64,000 bases of DNA. It comes from Brevibacterium yomogidense (GTDB taxonomy: Bacteria; Actinomycetota; Actinomycetes; Actinomycetales; Brevibacteriaceae). Position numbers and translations under genes: made by a program. Positions 17,129-27,849 of this stretch are shown piece by piece. The stretch spans positions 124,001-188,000 of the forward strand of contig NZ_JABASY010000003.1 of NCBI RefSeq assembly GCF_016107685.1, given 5' to 3'. The notes beneath the pieces are model-generated. The model did no database searches, was not told the DNA's origin, and saw nothing but the letters and a program-made list of their open reading frames with translations. Each line of letters starts with the position of its first letter. Within the stretch, counting starts at the first letter, position 1.

Positions 17129-18313
17129 TCATTCCCCCGCACCGCTGAAATGTCGGAAACCACCGTCCGGATCGACAGCGGCGAACCCTGCATCGTCGAC
17201 GGGGACGCCGTCGATCAGCACGTGCGGTGCCCCGGCGGTCCCGGCGTCGGTGGCGACCGGACGAACCCGTCCGATCCTCGTCCAGCCTAACGGATGCACA
17301 CCGGTCGGTACGGCGGCGAGGAAACCGTGATCCTCCCCACCTGTGAGGATCCACCGCCGTGCCAGAGCCCGGGCACGGTCTGCGTCAACACTGTCCTCGA
17401 TCGAGCCCGCGCGGTCAGCAGGATGGGCGGCGCCGGCGGGCCCCACGGTGCTCGCATCGTCCTTGAGCCCCAGCACATGAGCGGCGAGCGGCACAAGATC
17501 GTCTGCGAGCGCGTCGAGCGTGCCGGCATCGAGGTCGATCGTCACCGCGGAGGCCCGTGCCATCCTCCCGGCGTCCGAACTCAGGCCATCGGACAGGTCG
17601 ATGAGTGCCGCCTGGGGGCCGTCCGCCTCGTCCCGGAGATCGACGGCCTCACGCAAGCTGTCCACGCACGTGTAGTCCGGCCGGGGAGCGCGCTGCGCTT
17701 CGACCGCCCGTGCACGACGCGCTGAGACATCCGCGGCCGACGCGGGGTCCTCCACGGGAAGAGCCCCCCCGGAGGCCAGGAGGACCTCCAAGCCCGCTGC
17801 CGCCCATCCCGTCTGTCCGCCGAGCAGAACATCGAACCCGGGACAGGCCGCATCGCGGGTGAGAGGGGGCTGGTCCACGGCGAGGCTGCCGAGAGCCGTG
17901 ACCGCGATGACGATCTGCGGCGCGTCCGACAGGTCACCGCCCAGAACCGACGCACCGGCACGCGCAGCCTCGCTCACCATGCCATCGAGCAGACCGTCCA
18001 CGAACGAGGCGGGGGTGTGCCCGGGAGCGGCGAGCGACAGGAGGAGGCCCGTGGGTCGCGCACCCATCGCCCGGACGTCCGCGAGGTTCTGTGCCGCCGC
18101 CTTCACCCCGAGACGGGCAGGGTCGAGCCATCCCTGGAGGAAGTCCTCCCCTTCGACCAGCATGTCCACCGTGCTCACCAGGCGGCCCGGTGAGACCGAC
18201 ACCGCCGCATCGTCGCCCGGACCGATGAGCACGTGATCGGCGGCAGGGATGCGTGCGAGGATCCGCGCGACGATGCGGTCCTCTCCGAGGTCCGCGAAGG
18301 TGGGCTCTGACAT
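17129..18313 (-). CDS. thiL: Thiamine-monophosphate kinase
   Basis: Last step of thiamine diphosphate synthesis: phosphorylates thiamine monophosphate. AIRS/PurM-fold motifs: LIGPGDDAAV at the N-terminus (metal ligands), DMLVEGEDF, AMGARPTGLLLSL and LIDLSDGLSSDAGRM. 394 residues, longer than the usual 320-330 because of loop insertions around residues 200-235 and 285-310. Of two adjacent ATGs I prefer the second (18313), which places GGGAG at proper spacing; 18316 is the alternative. It heads the run thiL-DAK2-recG. Confidence 0.93.
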   Translation of the reverse strand: MSEPTFADLGEDRIVARILARIPAADHVLIGPGDDAAVSVSPGRLVSTVDMLVEGEDFLQGWLDPARLGVKAAAQNLADVRAMGARPTGLLLSLAAPGHTPASFVDGLLDGMVSEAARAGASVLGGDLSDAPQIVIAVTALGSLAVDQPPLTRDAACPGFDVLLGGQTGWAAAGLEVLLASGGALPVEDPASAADVSARRARAVEAQRAPRPDYTCVDSLREAVDLRDEADGPQAALIDLSDGLSSDAGRMARASAVTIDLDAGTLDALADDLVPLAAHVLGLKDDASTVGPAGAAHPADRAGSIEDSVDADRARALARRWILTGGEDHGFLAAVPTGVHPLGWTRIGRVRPVATDAGTAGAPHVLIDGVPVDDAGFAAVDPDGGFRHFSGAGE

Positions 18314-18399
18314 CATGCTCCCAGTATGCCCGGCGGTACGGACACGGGATGAGCCGTCCCGTGCCGCGACACACTCTCCTCCGTCCGAACCACGGCAAG

Positions 18400-18405
18400 T
18401 ACCCT
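18400..18405 (+). promoter_or_regulatory. -10 element of a leaderless DUF3515 promoter
   Basis: TACCCT, seven bases before the ATG at 18413, with no ribosome site between. Confidence 0.4.
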
Positions 18406-18412
18406 GGACGGC

Positions 18413-18982
18413 ATGCGCTTCCGATCCCGCCTGCACGGTGATTCAGCACGATCGAACCGGTCGCCTCGACCGATCGCCCGCCATCGCATCGCCCAGCGCG
18501 CAGCGGCCGGCATCGCGGTGCTCACCGCCGTCGTCACACTGTCCGGCTGCACCGACGTCCTCGTCGTCGACCCCGCCGAGAACGCCGCGGACCCCGACTG
18601 CGCCCTGCCGATCCTCCTGATGCCCGACGAGATCGGCGACCTCCCGCAGCGGACCACGTCCTCGCAGGGCACGACCGGGTGGGGAGAACCGGCGAGCGTC
18701 ATCGTCCGCTGCGGGGTTCCGGAGCCCGCTCCGACCACCGATCCGTGCATCACCGTCGACGATGTCGACTGGGTCCAGGTGCGGGCGGAGGAGGACACGT
18801 GGCAGTTCGTCACATACGGCCGCTCCCCCGCGATCGAGGTTCTCGTCACCCCGTCCGTCGTGTCCGGAGCGACCGCACTCGCGTCCGTGTCCTCCGCGGT
18901 GAAGGACATCGAGCAGACCGCCGCATGCGTGGCGGCAGAGGACGCGGAACAGGTCGAGGAGGACGTCCCGGCTCAGCCGTGA
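18413..18982 (+). CDS. DUF3515 family lipoprotein
   Basis: Actinobacterial envelope protein of unknown function that usually sits between thiL and ddl. A basic N-terminus, hydrophobic segment and lipobox TLSGC (Cys near residue 44) make it a lipoprotein. Four further cysteines (DPDCALP, VRCGVP, TDPCITV, AACVAA) could form disulfides. 189 residues, acidic mature part. Divergent from thiL and convergent with ddl. Confidence 0.85.
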   Translation: MRFRSRLHGDSARSNRSPRPIARHRIAQRAAAGIAVLTAVVTLSGCTDVLVVDPAENAADPDCALPILLMPDEIGDLPQRTTSSQGTTGWGEPASVIVRCGVPEPAPTTDPCITVDDVDWVQVRAEEDTWQFVTYGRSPAIEVLVTPSVVSGATALASVSSAVKDIEQTAACVAAEDAEQVEEDVPAQP

Positions 18983-19013
18983 CGTCGGCACGGGGCCACG
19001 CAGCGGCGCACCG

Positions 19014-20135
19014 TCACGCAGCGGCGCGGTGGTCGCGCAGCGCGATGTCGACGAGCGTGTCGACCAGCTCCTCGTAGCGCAGCCCGCTGCGCTGCCAGAC
19101 AACGGGGAACATCGACGTGGGGGTGAACCCCGGCAGCGTGTTGATCTCGTTGACGTACACGTCGCCGTCGGCTGTGACGAACGTGTCGATGCGTGCCAGA
19201 CCGGAGCAGTCGAACGCGTCGAACGTCGCACGCGCCAGCTCCTGCACGCGAGCCGCCGCCTGCGCGTCGATGTCCGCGGGGCACGTGATGCGCACGGCAT
19301 CCGCGTTGAGGTACTTCGTGTCGAAGTCGTAGAACTCCGCACCCGTGACCTCGATCTCGCCCGGGACGCTCGCCCGGGGCCCCTCATGGAACCGTGTTCC
19401 GAGCACTCCGCACTCGATCTCCCGCCCTACGATCATCGGTTCGACGATCGCGGCGGAATCGTGGCGGAGGGCCTCCGCGAGGGCCGCATCCAAGGAGGCG
19501 TCGTCGGACGGATCGGACACCTTCGAGACACCCATCGACGAACCGGCGTTCGCCGGCTTGACGAAGAGCACATCGCCCAAAGCGCGCAGACGCGCCGCGA
19601 CGGCCTCGCGGTCCGACCGGAACTGACGGACCGTGACCGACTCCCACGGGCTCGTCGGGATACCCGCGTCGCGCAGCACCGCTTTCATGAAGCGCTTGTC
19701 CATGCCGATCGCGGAGCTCAGCACACCGCTGCCCACATAGGGGACGTCCATGAGCTCGAAGACGCCCTGCACCGTCCCGTCCTCACCGAACGGGCCGTGG
19801 AGGACGGGGAAGAAGACGTCGACGACCGCGACGTCCTCGACCTCGCCGCCCTCACGGACGACACGCAGCGGGCTGCGCCGCATGTCCAGGGGGAATACCA
19901 GCTCCGTCCCGTCGTCGACGACTTCCGGCATCGCGTCGGGGTCGAACCGGAAGTCCTTCGCGTCCTCGACGATCCGGCAGACCCCTTCACGGGTCATCCC
20001 GATCGGCAGTACACGGTACCGCCGCTCGTCGAGCGCCCCCAGGACGCCGGCGGCAGTCACACAGCTGACCGTGTGCTCGGAGGAGCGACCCCCGAACAGG
20101 ACCGCGACGACGGGACGGGTATCGGCTGGGCTCAT
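19014..20135 (-). CDS. ddl: D-alanine--D-alanine ligase
   Basis: Makes D-Ala-D-Ala for peptidoglycan precursors. ATP-grasp fold with the N-terminal LFGGRSSEHTVSC, the loop KPANAGSSMGVSKV, EIECGVLG and the metal site YVNEINTLPGFTPTSMFP. 373 residues. Start ATG at 20135 (MSPADTRPVVAVLFGG); ten bases follow the YbhB stop, so it ends the murA-plsC-gpsA-ybhB-ddl direction of transcription. Cell-wall and phospholipid genes are grouped here. Confidence 0.95.
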   Translation of the reverse strand: MSPADTRPVVAVLFGGRSSEHTVSCVTAAGVLGALDERRYRVLPIGMTREGVCRIVEDAKDFRFDPDAMPEVVDDGTELVFPLDMRRSPLRVVREGGEVEDVAVVDVFFPVLHGPFGEDGTVQGVFELMDVPYVGSGVLSSAIGMDKRFMKAVLRDAGIPTSPWESVTVRQFRSDREAVAARLRALGDVLFVKPANAGSSMGVSKVSDPSDDASLDAALAEALRHDSAAIVEPMIVGREIECGVLGTRFHEGPRASVPGEIEVTGAEFYDFDTKYLNADAVRITCPADIDAQAAARVQELARATFDAFDCSGLARIDTFVTADGDVYVNEINTLPGFTPTSMFPVVWQRSGLRYEELVDTLVDIALRDHRAAA

Positions 20136-20145
20136 GCGCTCTGCG

Positions 20146-20673
20146 TCACTTCGCTTCGTAGGTGGTCTCGATCCATGCACGGCCGATCGAGTGGAAGAAG
20201 AGGTTGAAGCCCACGAACGCGGGCGTCGCCGTCTCATCGACTTCCAGCGGCGCGTCGAGCGCGTGCACGATGAAGAAGTAGCGGTGCGGGCCGTGTCCGG
20301 CCGGCGGCGCCGCACCGACGAATTCGTGTGCCCCCGCGTCGTTGCGCACGGTGATCGCGCCGTCCGGCAGAAGGCCGCTGTCCGGGGTGCCGGCGCCGGT
20401 GGCGAGCTCCGTCACATCGCCGGGGATGTTCGTGACCGTCCAGTGCCAGAAGCCCGATCCCGTCGGAGCGTCAGGGTCGTAGCACGTGACGGCGAACGCC
20501 TTCGTGTCCGCGGGGAAGCCGGACCACGAAAGATGCGGCGACACGTCCTCACCGCCGGGCACACCCATCTTCCCGGACGTCTGCGGGGCGGCGAGTTCCT
20601 GGCCTTCGGTGATGTCCGTGCTGGTCACGTCGAATCGGGGAAGGTTGTTGAGCTTGTGGAAGGGGGAGTTCAC
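20146..20673 (-). CDS. YbhB/YbcL family PEBP-like protein
   Basis: Phosphatidylethanolamine-binding-protein fold; bacterial members are cytoplasmic and of unclear function. Conserved signature YDPDAPTGSGFWHWTVTNIP and GPHRYFFIVHALD, with the ligand-pocket Asp/His residues. 175 residues from GTG 20673 (preceded by AAAGGGTC). Its insertion between gpsA and ddl is not a fixed actinobacterial arrangement. No signal peptide. Confidence 0.88.
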   Translation of the reverse strand: MNSPFHKLNNLPRFDVTSTDITEGQELAAPQTSGKMGVPGGEDVSPHLSWSGFPADTKAFAVTCYDPDAPTGSGFWHWTVTNIPGDVTELATGAGTPDSGLLPDGAITVRNDAGAHEFVGAAPPAGHGPHRYFFIVHALDAPLEVDETATPAFVGFNLFFHSIGRAWIETTYEAK

Positions 20674-20710
20674 AGGTGACCCTTTCGTGGAATGCGTCAC
20701 GCCGGACCGC

Positions 20711-21715
20711 TCAGCGGACCGGACCTTCGTGCTTGCGCTTTCGAGCCAACAGGAGTGCCCCCAATTCGTCAACCCGGAGGTGGCCAGCGATCACCGCGGT
20801 GACCGCCTGGGTGATCGGCAGCTCGACGTCGTAGGACTCCCCGAGCGCCAGCACCGCGCTGGCGGACTTCACACCTTCAGCGACCTGCTTGGTCGTCTCC
20901 GCGGCTTCATCGACCGTGAGGCCGGTGCCCAGCAGCCGCCCGAAGCTGCGATTCCTCGACAGCGGCGAGGCGCAGGTCGCGACGAGGTCGCCGAGCCCCG
21001 CGAGCCCCGACAGCGTGTGTGCCTCCGCGCCCATCGCGAGCGCGAGCCGCGTGGTCTCCGTGAGGCCGCGCGTGATGATCGACGCCTTCGAGTTGTCCCC
21101 GAGCCCCTGCCCGTCGCACATGCCCACGGCCAGCGCGATGACGTTCTTCACGGCACCGCCCAGTTCGACCCCCACGACGTCCGTGTTCGTGTACGGCCGG
21201 AAGTACGAGGTGGCGGACAGTTCCGCGACGAACTCCGCCGTCGTGACGTCCGTGGCCGCGACGACGGTGGCCGTCGGCTGCTCCAGTGCGATCTCCTTCG
21301 CGAGGTTCGGGCCGGAGACCACCGCGATGCGATCCGGATCGTGGCCCGTCGCCTCCGCGATGACCTCGCTCATGCGCTTCCCCGTGCTCCTCTCGATGCC
21401 CTTCATGAGGCTCACGAGGACGGCGTCCGGGGGGAGGAGGTCCTTCACGTCCGCAAGGTTGTCGCGCAGTGTCTGCGCGGGCACGGCGAGGACCACGGCC
21501 TCGGCGTCCGTGAGCGCGTCCGCGGCGACCGTCGTCGCCGTCACGTTGTGACCCAGGCGGACGTCTCCCAGGTAGCCGGAGTTCGTCCCCTGCTCCGTGA
21601 TCTCCCGCGCGACCTCGTCCCGTCGCGCCACGATCGTGACGGGGTGGCCCGCATCGCCGACGACCTTCGCGAACGTCGTCCCCCAGGAGCCGGCGCCCAG
21701 CACTGCGGTCTTCAT
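20711..21715 (-). CDS. gpsA: Glycerol-3-phosphate dehydrogenase [NAD(P)+]
   Basis: Reduces dihydroxyacetone phosphate to sn-glycerol 3-phosphate for phospholipid synthesis. NAD-binding motif VLGAGSWGTTFA at the start, LVSLMKGIE, SGPNLAKEIA and the catalytic Lys region GVELGGAVKNVIALAVGM. 334 residues. ATG 21715 overlaps the plsC stop as ATGA; gpsA followed by the acyltransferase gives two consecutive steps of phosphatidate synthesis. Confidence 0.95.
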   Translation of the reverse strand: MKTAVLGAGSWGTTFAKVVGDAGHPVTIVARRDEVAREITEQGTNSGYLGDVRLGHNVTATTVAADALTDAEAVVLAVPAQTLRDNLADVKDLLPPDAVLVSLMKGIERSTGKRMSEVIAEATGHDPDRIAVVSGPNLAKEIALEQPTATVVAATDVTTAEFVAELSATSYFRPYTNTDVVGVELGGAVKNVIALAVGMCDGQGLGDNSKASIITRGLTETTRLALAMGAEAHTLSGLAGLGDLVATCASPLSRNRSFGRLLGTGLTVDEAAETTKQVAEGVKSASAVLALGESYDVELPITQAVTAVIAGHLRVDELGALLLARKRKHEGPVR

Positions 21716-22650
21716 GATGTCTCCTCGTCGTCGGCCCCGCGCGGGTGCTCGGATGTGCGCGTGTCGTCGGTGGGATGCGTCGTCGCATCGGTCCACTCCG
21801 CGGATACGGATCCGTGGGTGGCGTCCCAGGCATCGATCGTGTCACGGAATCGCTGCGGCAGCTCGACGCCGCGCAGGTCCGCGACGCCTTCCGCGATGCC
21901 GGCGGTCACCCGGTCCGCGAAGCTGCGGGAGAGCGACGACGACGTGGCGTGCCGCGCGTCGCGGGCGGGCGGGTGGAGCGGATCGCCGAACGCGACCCGC
22001 ACCACGTGACCGGGCCGAGGCCTGATCTTCTTGCTGTGGACGGGCATGATGTGGTCCAGCCCCCAGTGCGCGATCGGGATGACCGGCACGCCGGTCTCGA
22101 TCGACAGCCTCGACACCCCGGTCTTCGCCTGCTGCGGCCACAGCTCAGGATCCTTCGTGAGAGTGCCCTGGGGGTAGATGACGACCGTCTGGCCCGCTGC
22201 CAGGGCACGCTTCGCGTGGATGAGGGAGTCCCCCGCCTTCGTCGAGGCCCGCAGGACCGGGATCTGTCCCATCGTCACGAGCGCACGTCCGACGAACCCG
22301 CCGAACAGGCTGGACTTCGCGAGGAAGTGCGGCAGCACCCTCTGGTTCCAGATCGCGACGGCAACGACGAGTGGGTCGATCTTGCTCGCGTGGAAGGGCG
22401 CGAGGATGACCGGACCGTGCCCGATCTTGTCACCTCCCGTCACCTTCACCCGAGCGACGAGGCGGATGACGAAGCGGATCGAGTTCGCCGTGGGCGTCGC
22501 CCAGAACAGGCTGCGCTTGAGCGCGGCGGGGTGGAACTCCGGGTAGCGGACCTCCGAGGCCTTCGCGGCACCGCGGCTGGGCTCCGCGGGTGCTCGACTC
22601 GCGTCCGCCGCCCGCGAGCCTTCGCGCTTGCCGCGGCCCCGGCCGATCAC
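21712..22650 (-). CDS. plsC: 1-acyl-sn-glycerol-3-phosphate acyltransferase family protein
   Basis: PlsC-fold acyltransferase that makes phosphatidic acid. The catalytic HxxxxD box reads FHASKID, and the substrate-binding motif is IYPQGTLT in place of FPEGTRS. 312 residues with a charged N-terminus and a hydrophilic C-terminal extension (TTHPTDDTRTSEHP). GTG 22650 overlaps the murA stop by four bases (GTGA). It sits in the murA-plsC-gpsA unit. Confidence 0.9.
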   Translation of the reverse strand: MIGRGRGKREGSRAADASRAPAEPSRGAAKASEVRYPEFHPAALKRSLFWATPTANSIRFVIRLVARVKVTGGDKIGHGPVILAPFHASKIDPLVVAVAIWNQRVLPHFLAKSSLFGGFVGRALVTMGQIPVLRASTKAGDSLIHAKRALAAGQTVVIYPQGTLTKDPELWPQQAKTGVSRLSIETGVPVIPIAHWGLDHIMPVHSKKIRPRPGHVVRVAFGDPLHPPARDARHATSSSLSRSFADRVTAGIAEGVADLRGVELPQRFRDTIDAWDATHGSVSAEWTDATTHPTDDTRTSEHPRGADDEETS

Positions 22651-23975
22651 GGCTCCGTCACCACGTCGATGCGGGCTCCGAGACCGTCGAGCTTGTCGAG
22701 GAACCGCTCGTACCCGCGGTTGATGACGTCGATGCCGGACACCTGCGAAGTGCCCTCCGCCGCGAGCGCGGCCACGATGTGGGAGAACCCGCCCCGCAGA
22801 TCCGGCACCGTGAAGTCCGCCGCCGTGAGCGGGGTGGGACCGGAGACGACCGCGGAGTGGAGGAAGTTCCGCCGACCGAACCGGCACGGGGTGCCGCCCA
22901 GGCATTCGCGGTACAGCTGGATCGTCGCCCCCATGCGCCGCAGCACATCGGTGAACCCGAACCGGTTCTCATACACCGTCTCGTGGATGATCGAGACGCC
23001 CGACGCCCGTGTGAGGGCGACGACGAGGGGCTGCTGCCAGTCGGTCATGAACCCCGGGTGCACATCCGTCTCGAGGACGATCGACTTGAGCTCACCGCCC
23101 GGATGGCGGAACCGGATGCCGTTCTCCAGCACGTCGAACCGTCCACCGATCTGCCGGTAGACGTTGAGGAACGTGATCATGTCCTGCTGACGGGCGCCCT
23201 CCACCATGATGTCGCCCTCCGTCGCAAGAGCGGCGGACGCCCAGGACGCGGCCTCGTTGCGGTCCGGCAGGCTGCGGTGGAAGTACCCGTCCAGGGCGTC
23301 GACGCCCTCGATGCGCAGGACGCGGGCCGGGTCGACCGTGATGGAGGCGCCCATCTTCTGCAGGACCATGACGAGATCCATGATCTCCGGTTCGATCGCC
23401 GCATTGCGCAGCTCCGTCACACCCTCCGCGCGGACAGCGGTGAGGAGCACCTGCTCCGTCGCCCCCACGGACGGGTACGGCAGCTTCACCTTCGTCCCGC
23501 GCAGCCGCTGCGGGGCGGTCAGGCGGATGCCGCCGTCGGTCTTCTCGACGACTGCACCGAATTTCCGCAGCACGTCGAGGTGGAAGTCGATGGGGCGATC
23601 ACCGATCCGGCAGCCGCCCAGGTCCGGGATGAACGCCTGACCCAAGCGGTGCAGCAGCGGGCCGCAGAAGAGGATGGGGATGCGCGAGGATCCCGCGTGA
23701 GCGTCGATGTCCACGATGGATCCCTGTGCGACGTCCGCGGGGTCGAGCACGAGCTCCCCGTCCTCATCATCGCGGTCGGGCCCCGGTGTCACGCGCACGC
23801 CGTGCAGCTCCAGGAGGCCGGTGACGATCTCGACGTCGCGGATCACCGGCACGCCGCGCAGGACGGACGGGGTGTCGCCCAGGAGGGCGGCGACCATAGC
23901 CTTCGGGACGAGGTTCTTCGCACCCCTCACCCGCACGGTCCCATTCAGCGGTACACCGCCGTGGACGTCGAGCAT
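22647..23975 (-). CDS. murA: UDP-N-acetylglucosamine 1-carboxyvinyltransferase
   Basis: First committed step of peptidoglycan synthesis: enolpyruvyl transfer from PEP to UDP-GlcNAc. EPSP-synthase fold; the catalytic Cys that fosfomycin attacks is Cys122 in GGCRIGDRPID. N-terminal GAKNLVPKAMVAALL holds the conserved Lys-Asn. 442 residues. ATG 23975 follows GAGGAG. The extended frame upstream is shadow. First gene after a hairpin that separates it from leuD. Confidence 0.94.
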   Translation of the reverse strand: MLDVHGGVPLNGTVRVRGAKNLVPKAMVAALLGDTPSVLRGVPVIRDVEIVTGLLELHGVRVTPGPDRDDEDGELVLDPADVAQGSIVDIDAHAGSSRIPILFCGPLLHRLGQAFIPDLGGCRIGDRPIDFHLDVLRKFGAVVEKTDGGIRLTAPQRLRGTKVKLPYPSVGATEQVLLTAVRAEGVTELRNAAIEPEIMDLVMVLQKMGASITVDPARVLRIEGVDALDGYFHRSLPDRNEAASWASAALATEGDIMVEGARQQDMITFLNVYRQIGGRFDVLENGIRFRHPGGELKSIVLETDVHPGFMTDWQQPLVVALTRASGVSIIHETVYENRFGFTDVLRRMGATIQLYRECLGGTPCRFGRRNFLHSAVVSGPTPLTAADFTVPDLRGGFSHIVAALAAEGTSQVSGIDVINRGYERFLDKLDGLGARIDVVTEP

Positions 23976-24021
23976 TCGGGCTCCTCTGCAGTCGGATGGA
24001 ACGTGCGCCCGGTCGACGAAC

Positions 24022-24052
24022 GCACACGGCCGCCCGGAAGGCGACCGTGTGC
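24022..24052 (-). terminator. Hairpin between leuD and murA
   Basis: Stem GCACACGG / CCGTGTGC with an inner CGCC / GGCG pairing, in the 113-bp leuD-murA gap. No T run, so it may only partly separate the leucine genes from the cell-wall genes. Confidence 0.45.
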
Positions 24053-24088
24053 ATGGTATCGGATCCTCGTCAGAGAATCGGATTCGCG

Positions 24089-24693
24089 TCAGAGGACAGG
24101 GAGCGTCTTCGGCTTGTGGACCGGCCGTGCCTGCTCGAACGCCTCGATCGCGTCCGCGTGCTGCATCGTCAGCCCGATGTCGTCCAGTCCCTCCAGCAGA
24201 CGCCACCGCGTGTAGTCGTCGATCTGGAACGGCACCGTGAGGGTGTCCGCGGTGACCGTGCGCTCGATGAGATCGACCGTCACCTCGGTCCCCGGGTGGT
24301 TCTCGAGCACCTTCCAGATGAGCTCGATGTCCGGCTGCTCGACCTGGGCGGCGAGCAGACCGCCCTTGCCCGCATTGCCGCGGAAGATGTCGCCGAAACG
24401 ACTCGACAGGACAGCGCGGAAGCCGTAGTCGTGGAGCGCCCAGACGGCGTGCTCCCGCGATGAGCCGGTGCCGAAGTCAGGTCCTGCCACCAGGACGCTG
24501 CCCTTGCTGTACACGTCGTGGTTGAGGACGAAGTCCGGCTCGTTCCGCCAGCGCGCGAAGAGCGCGTCCTCGAACCCCGTCCGCGTGACCCTCTTGAGGT
24601 AGACGGCGGGGATGATCTGGTCGGTGTCGATGTTCGACCGACGCAGCGGCACGCCGATCCCGGTGTGAACAGACAGCTTCTCCATGGTCACGG

Positions 24694-24697
<4 letters not shown>
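24089..24697 (-). CDS. leuD: 3-isopropylmalate dehydratase small subunit
   Basis: Small subunit of isopropylmalate isomerase in leucine synthesis. The swivel-domain motif [17 protein letters not shown] and [14 protein letters not shown] are diagnostic. 202 residues. ATG 24697 overlaps the leuC stop (ATGA), so the two subunits are translationally coupled. Confidence 0.96.
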
Positions 24698-26265
<1,568 letters not shown>

Positions 26266-26348
26266 TGTCAGGTCTCCTCCGTTTGGTTCCCGATCCCTTC
26301 GGCACGCGCGCCGACGGTGGTCCGCTGCGCGTGTCCTGAGAAGGATCA

Positions 26349-26386
26349 GCGCCCCGGCGTCTCAGACTGCGAAACTCACGGGGCGC
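26349..26386 (-). promoter_or_regulatory. Leader hairpin upstream of leuCD
   Basis: Stem GCGCCCC / GGGGCGC around a 24-base loop, in the 200-bp region between leuC and ltbR. I found no Leu-codon leader peptide, so attenuation of the classical kind is not supported. Confidence 0.3.
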
Positions 26387-26431
26387 GCTGTTCGTGAGTC
26401 CAGGATACTCCGCAGATTCTGAATGGTGGAC

Positions 26432-26461
26432 TTGCATCTCGAATGGCAAGACGTCTAGATT
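26432..26461 (+). promoter_or_regulatory. Promoter of ltbR with an overlapping dyad
   Basis: TTGCAT (-35) and TAGATT (-10) are 18 bp apart. The -10 ends seven bases before the ATG, so the mRNA is probably leaderless. CTTGC and GCAAG arms (26431-26450) overlap the -35, a candidate site for autoregulation and for control of the divergent leuC. Confidence 0.6.
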
Positions 26462-26468
26462 GTGAGAC

Positions 26469-27191
26469 ATGACATCCACGAACAGCAGCAGCGGAGTCGG
26501 CGTCATCGACAAGGCCGCACTCGTCCTGTCCGCCCTCGAAGCCGGCCCCGCGTCCCTCGCGGAGCTCGTCTCGCTCACCGGACTCGCGCGGCCCACCGCG
26601 CACCGACTGGCCGTCGCGCTCGAGTACCACCGGTTCGTCAACCGCGACCTGCAGGGCCGCTTCGTCCTGGGCCCGCGGCTCGCCGAGCTGTCGTCAGCCG
26701 CCGGTGAGGACCGCCTCCTGGCCGCCGCAGGTCCCGTGCTCGCACACCTGCGTGACCGCACCGGGGAATCCGCGCAGCTGTTCCGCCGGCAGGGCGACCT
26801 GCGCCTGTGCGTCGCCGCTGCGGAACGTCCCGTGGGTCTGCGCGACTCCGTCCCGGTAGGAGCCACCCTCAGCATGCGCGCCGGATCAGCGGCACAGGTG
26901 CTTCTGGCCTGGGAGGAGCCGGACCGGCTTCACACAGGGCTGCGAGGCGCACGGTTCTCCGCGACCATGCTGTCCGGCGTCCGACGCCGCGGGTGGGCGC
27001 AGTCGATCGCAGAGCGGGAGCGCGGTGTCGCCTCCGTCTCCGCGCCCGTCCGCGGGCCCAGCAACCGGGTCGTCGCCTCCGTGTCCATCAGCGGACCCGT
27101 CGAGCGCCTCACCCGCCAGCCGGGCCGCCTCCACGCGGAATCGGTCATCGAGGCAGCGCGCGTGCTGACGGACGCCCTCACCCGCGGCTGA
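26469..27191 (+). CDS. ltbR: IclR-family regulator, LtbR/NdgR type
   Basis: IclR regulators of this type sit opposite leuCD in most actinobacteria and control leucine (and in some species tryptophan or antibiotic) genes. N-terminal winged helix: VIDKAALVLSALEAGPASL then LTGLARPTAHRLAVALEYHRF; the C-terminal effector domain ends at residue 240. Divergent from leuCD with a 200-bp shared promoter region. The direct effector is not readable from sequence. Confidence 0.88.
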   Translation: MTSTNSSSGVGVIDKAALVLSALEAGPASLAELVSLTGLARPTAHRLAVALEYHRFVNRDLQGRFVLGPRLAELSSAAGEDRLLAAAGPVLAHLRDRTGESAQLFRRQGDLRLCVAAAERPVGLRDSVPVGATLSMRAGSAAQVLLAWEEPDRLHTGLRGARFSATMLSGVRRRGWAQSIAERERGVASVSAPVRGPSNRVVASVSISGPVERLTRQPGRLHAESVIEAARVLTDALTRG

Positions 27192-27339
27192 CCCTCCGAC
27201 GCCCGGCGGCTCGGACGATCACGCGGCAGGAGCAGCCGGAGGCCGCTGTGCAACCTGTGGGCTCTGTGTCCTGTGGATACGATGCGAACGACAACACCAT
27301 CCCGGCGCGTCTTCGCCGCCACAGAAGGGACCCAGCCGC

Positions 27340-27849
27340 ATGAGCGCAGCACCACCTCCACCACCACCGCCCGTTCCGGGACCGTACGGACCCTCCGGAG
27401 CAGGACAGCACGGCTCCCCCGGGGCAGGCGCGCACAGCGCGGCCGGACCCGCCCCGTACGGATCCCCGGGCAGCGGCCCTCACACCGCCGACCAGCACAC
27501 GGGTCCGAATCCGAACAGCGGCAGTCGCACCGGCACCTCGGGCGGAGGGATAGGGAGCTTCTTCCGCGCACTCCTCGACCTGAAGTTCGAGCAGTTCGTC
27601 GCCCTGAAGTTCTCCGCGATCATCTACGTCATCCTCATCGCCTACTTCACGCTCATCTGGCTGGCCGCCATCGTCATCGGGATCATCGCGGCCTCGCAGG
27701 GCTCGGGCGGCCTCCTGATCCTCCTGCCCGCCCTCTTCCTGGGCTGGATCCCCGCCCTGATCTGCATCCTCCTGTCGCGGATCGGACTGGAATTCCTCAC
27801 AGCAGGGATCCGCACCGCGATCAACACGGGGAAGCTGGTGGGACGCTGA
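27340..27849 (+). CDS. DUF4282 membrane protein (first of a tandem pair)
   Basis: A Pro/Gly-rich disordered N-terminus (about 70 residues, with PPPPPPPVPGPYGPSG) leads to the DUF4282 domain: FFRALLDLKFEQFVALKFSA, then two membrane segments and the amphipathic tail SRIGLEFLTAGIRTAINTGK. 169 residues. Function unknown. The stop overlaps the next start by one base (TGATG). AAGGGA precedes the ATG. Confidence 0.85.
   Translation: MSAAPPPPPPPVPGPYGPSGAGQHGSPGAGAHSAAGPAPYGSPGSGPHTADQHTGPNPNSGSRTGTSGGGIGSFFRALLDLKFEQFVALKFSAIIYVILIAYFTLIWLAAIVIGIIAASQGSGGLLILLPALFLGWIPALICILLSRIGLEFLTAGIRTAINTGKLVGR

Noticed and set aside
26266..26468. Leucine attenuator leader peptide for leuCD
   Set aside because: No short frame with clustered Leu codons and a ribosome site was found; control by the divergent IclR protein is sufficient.
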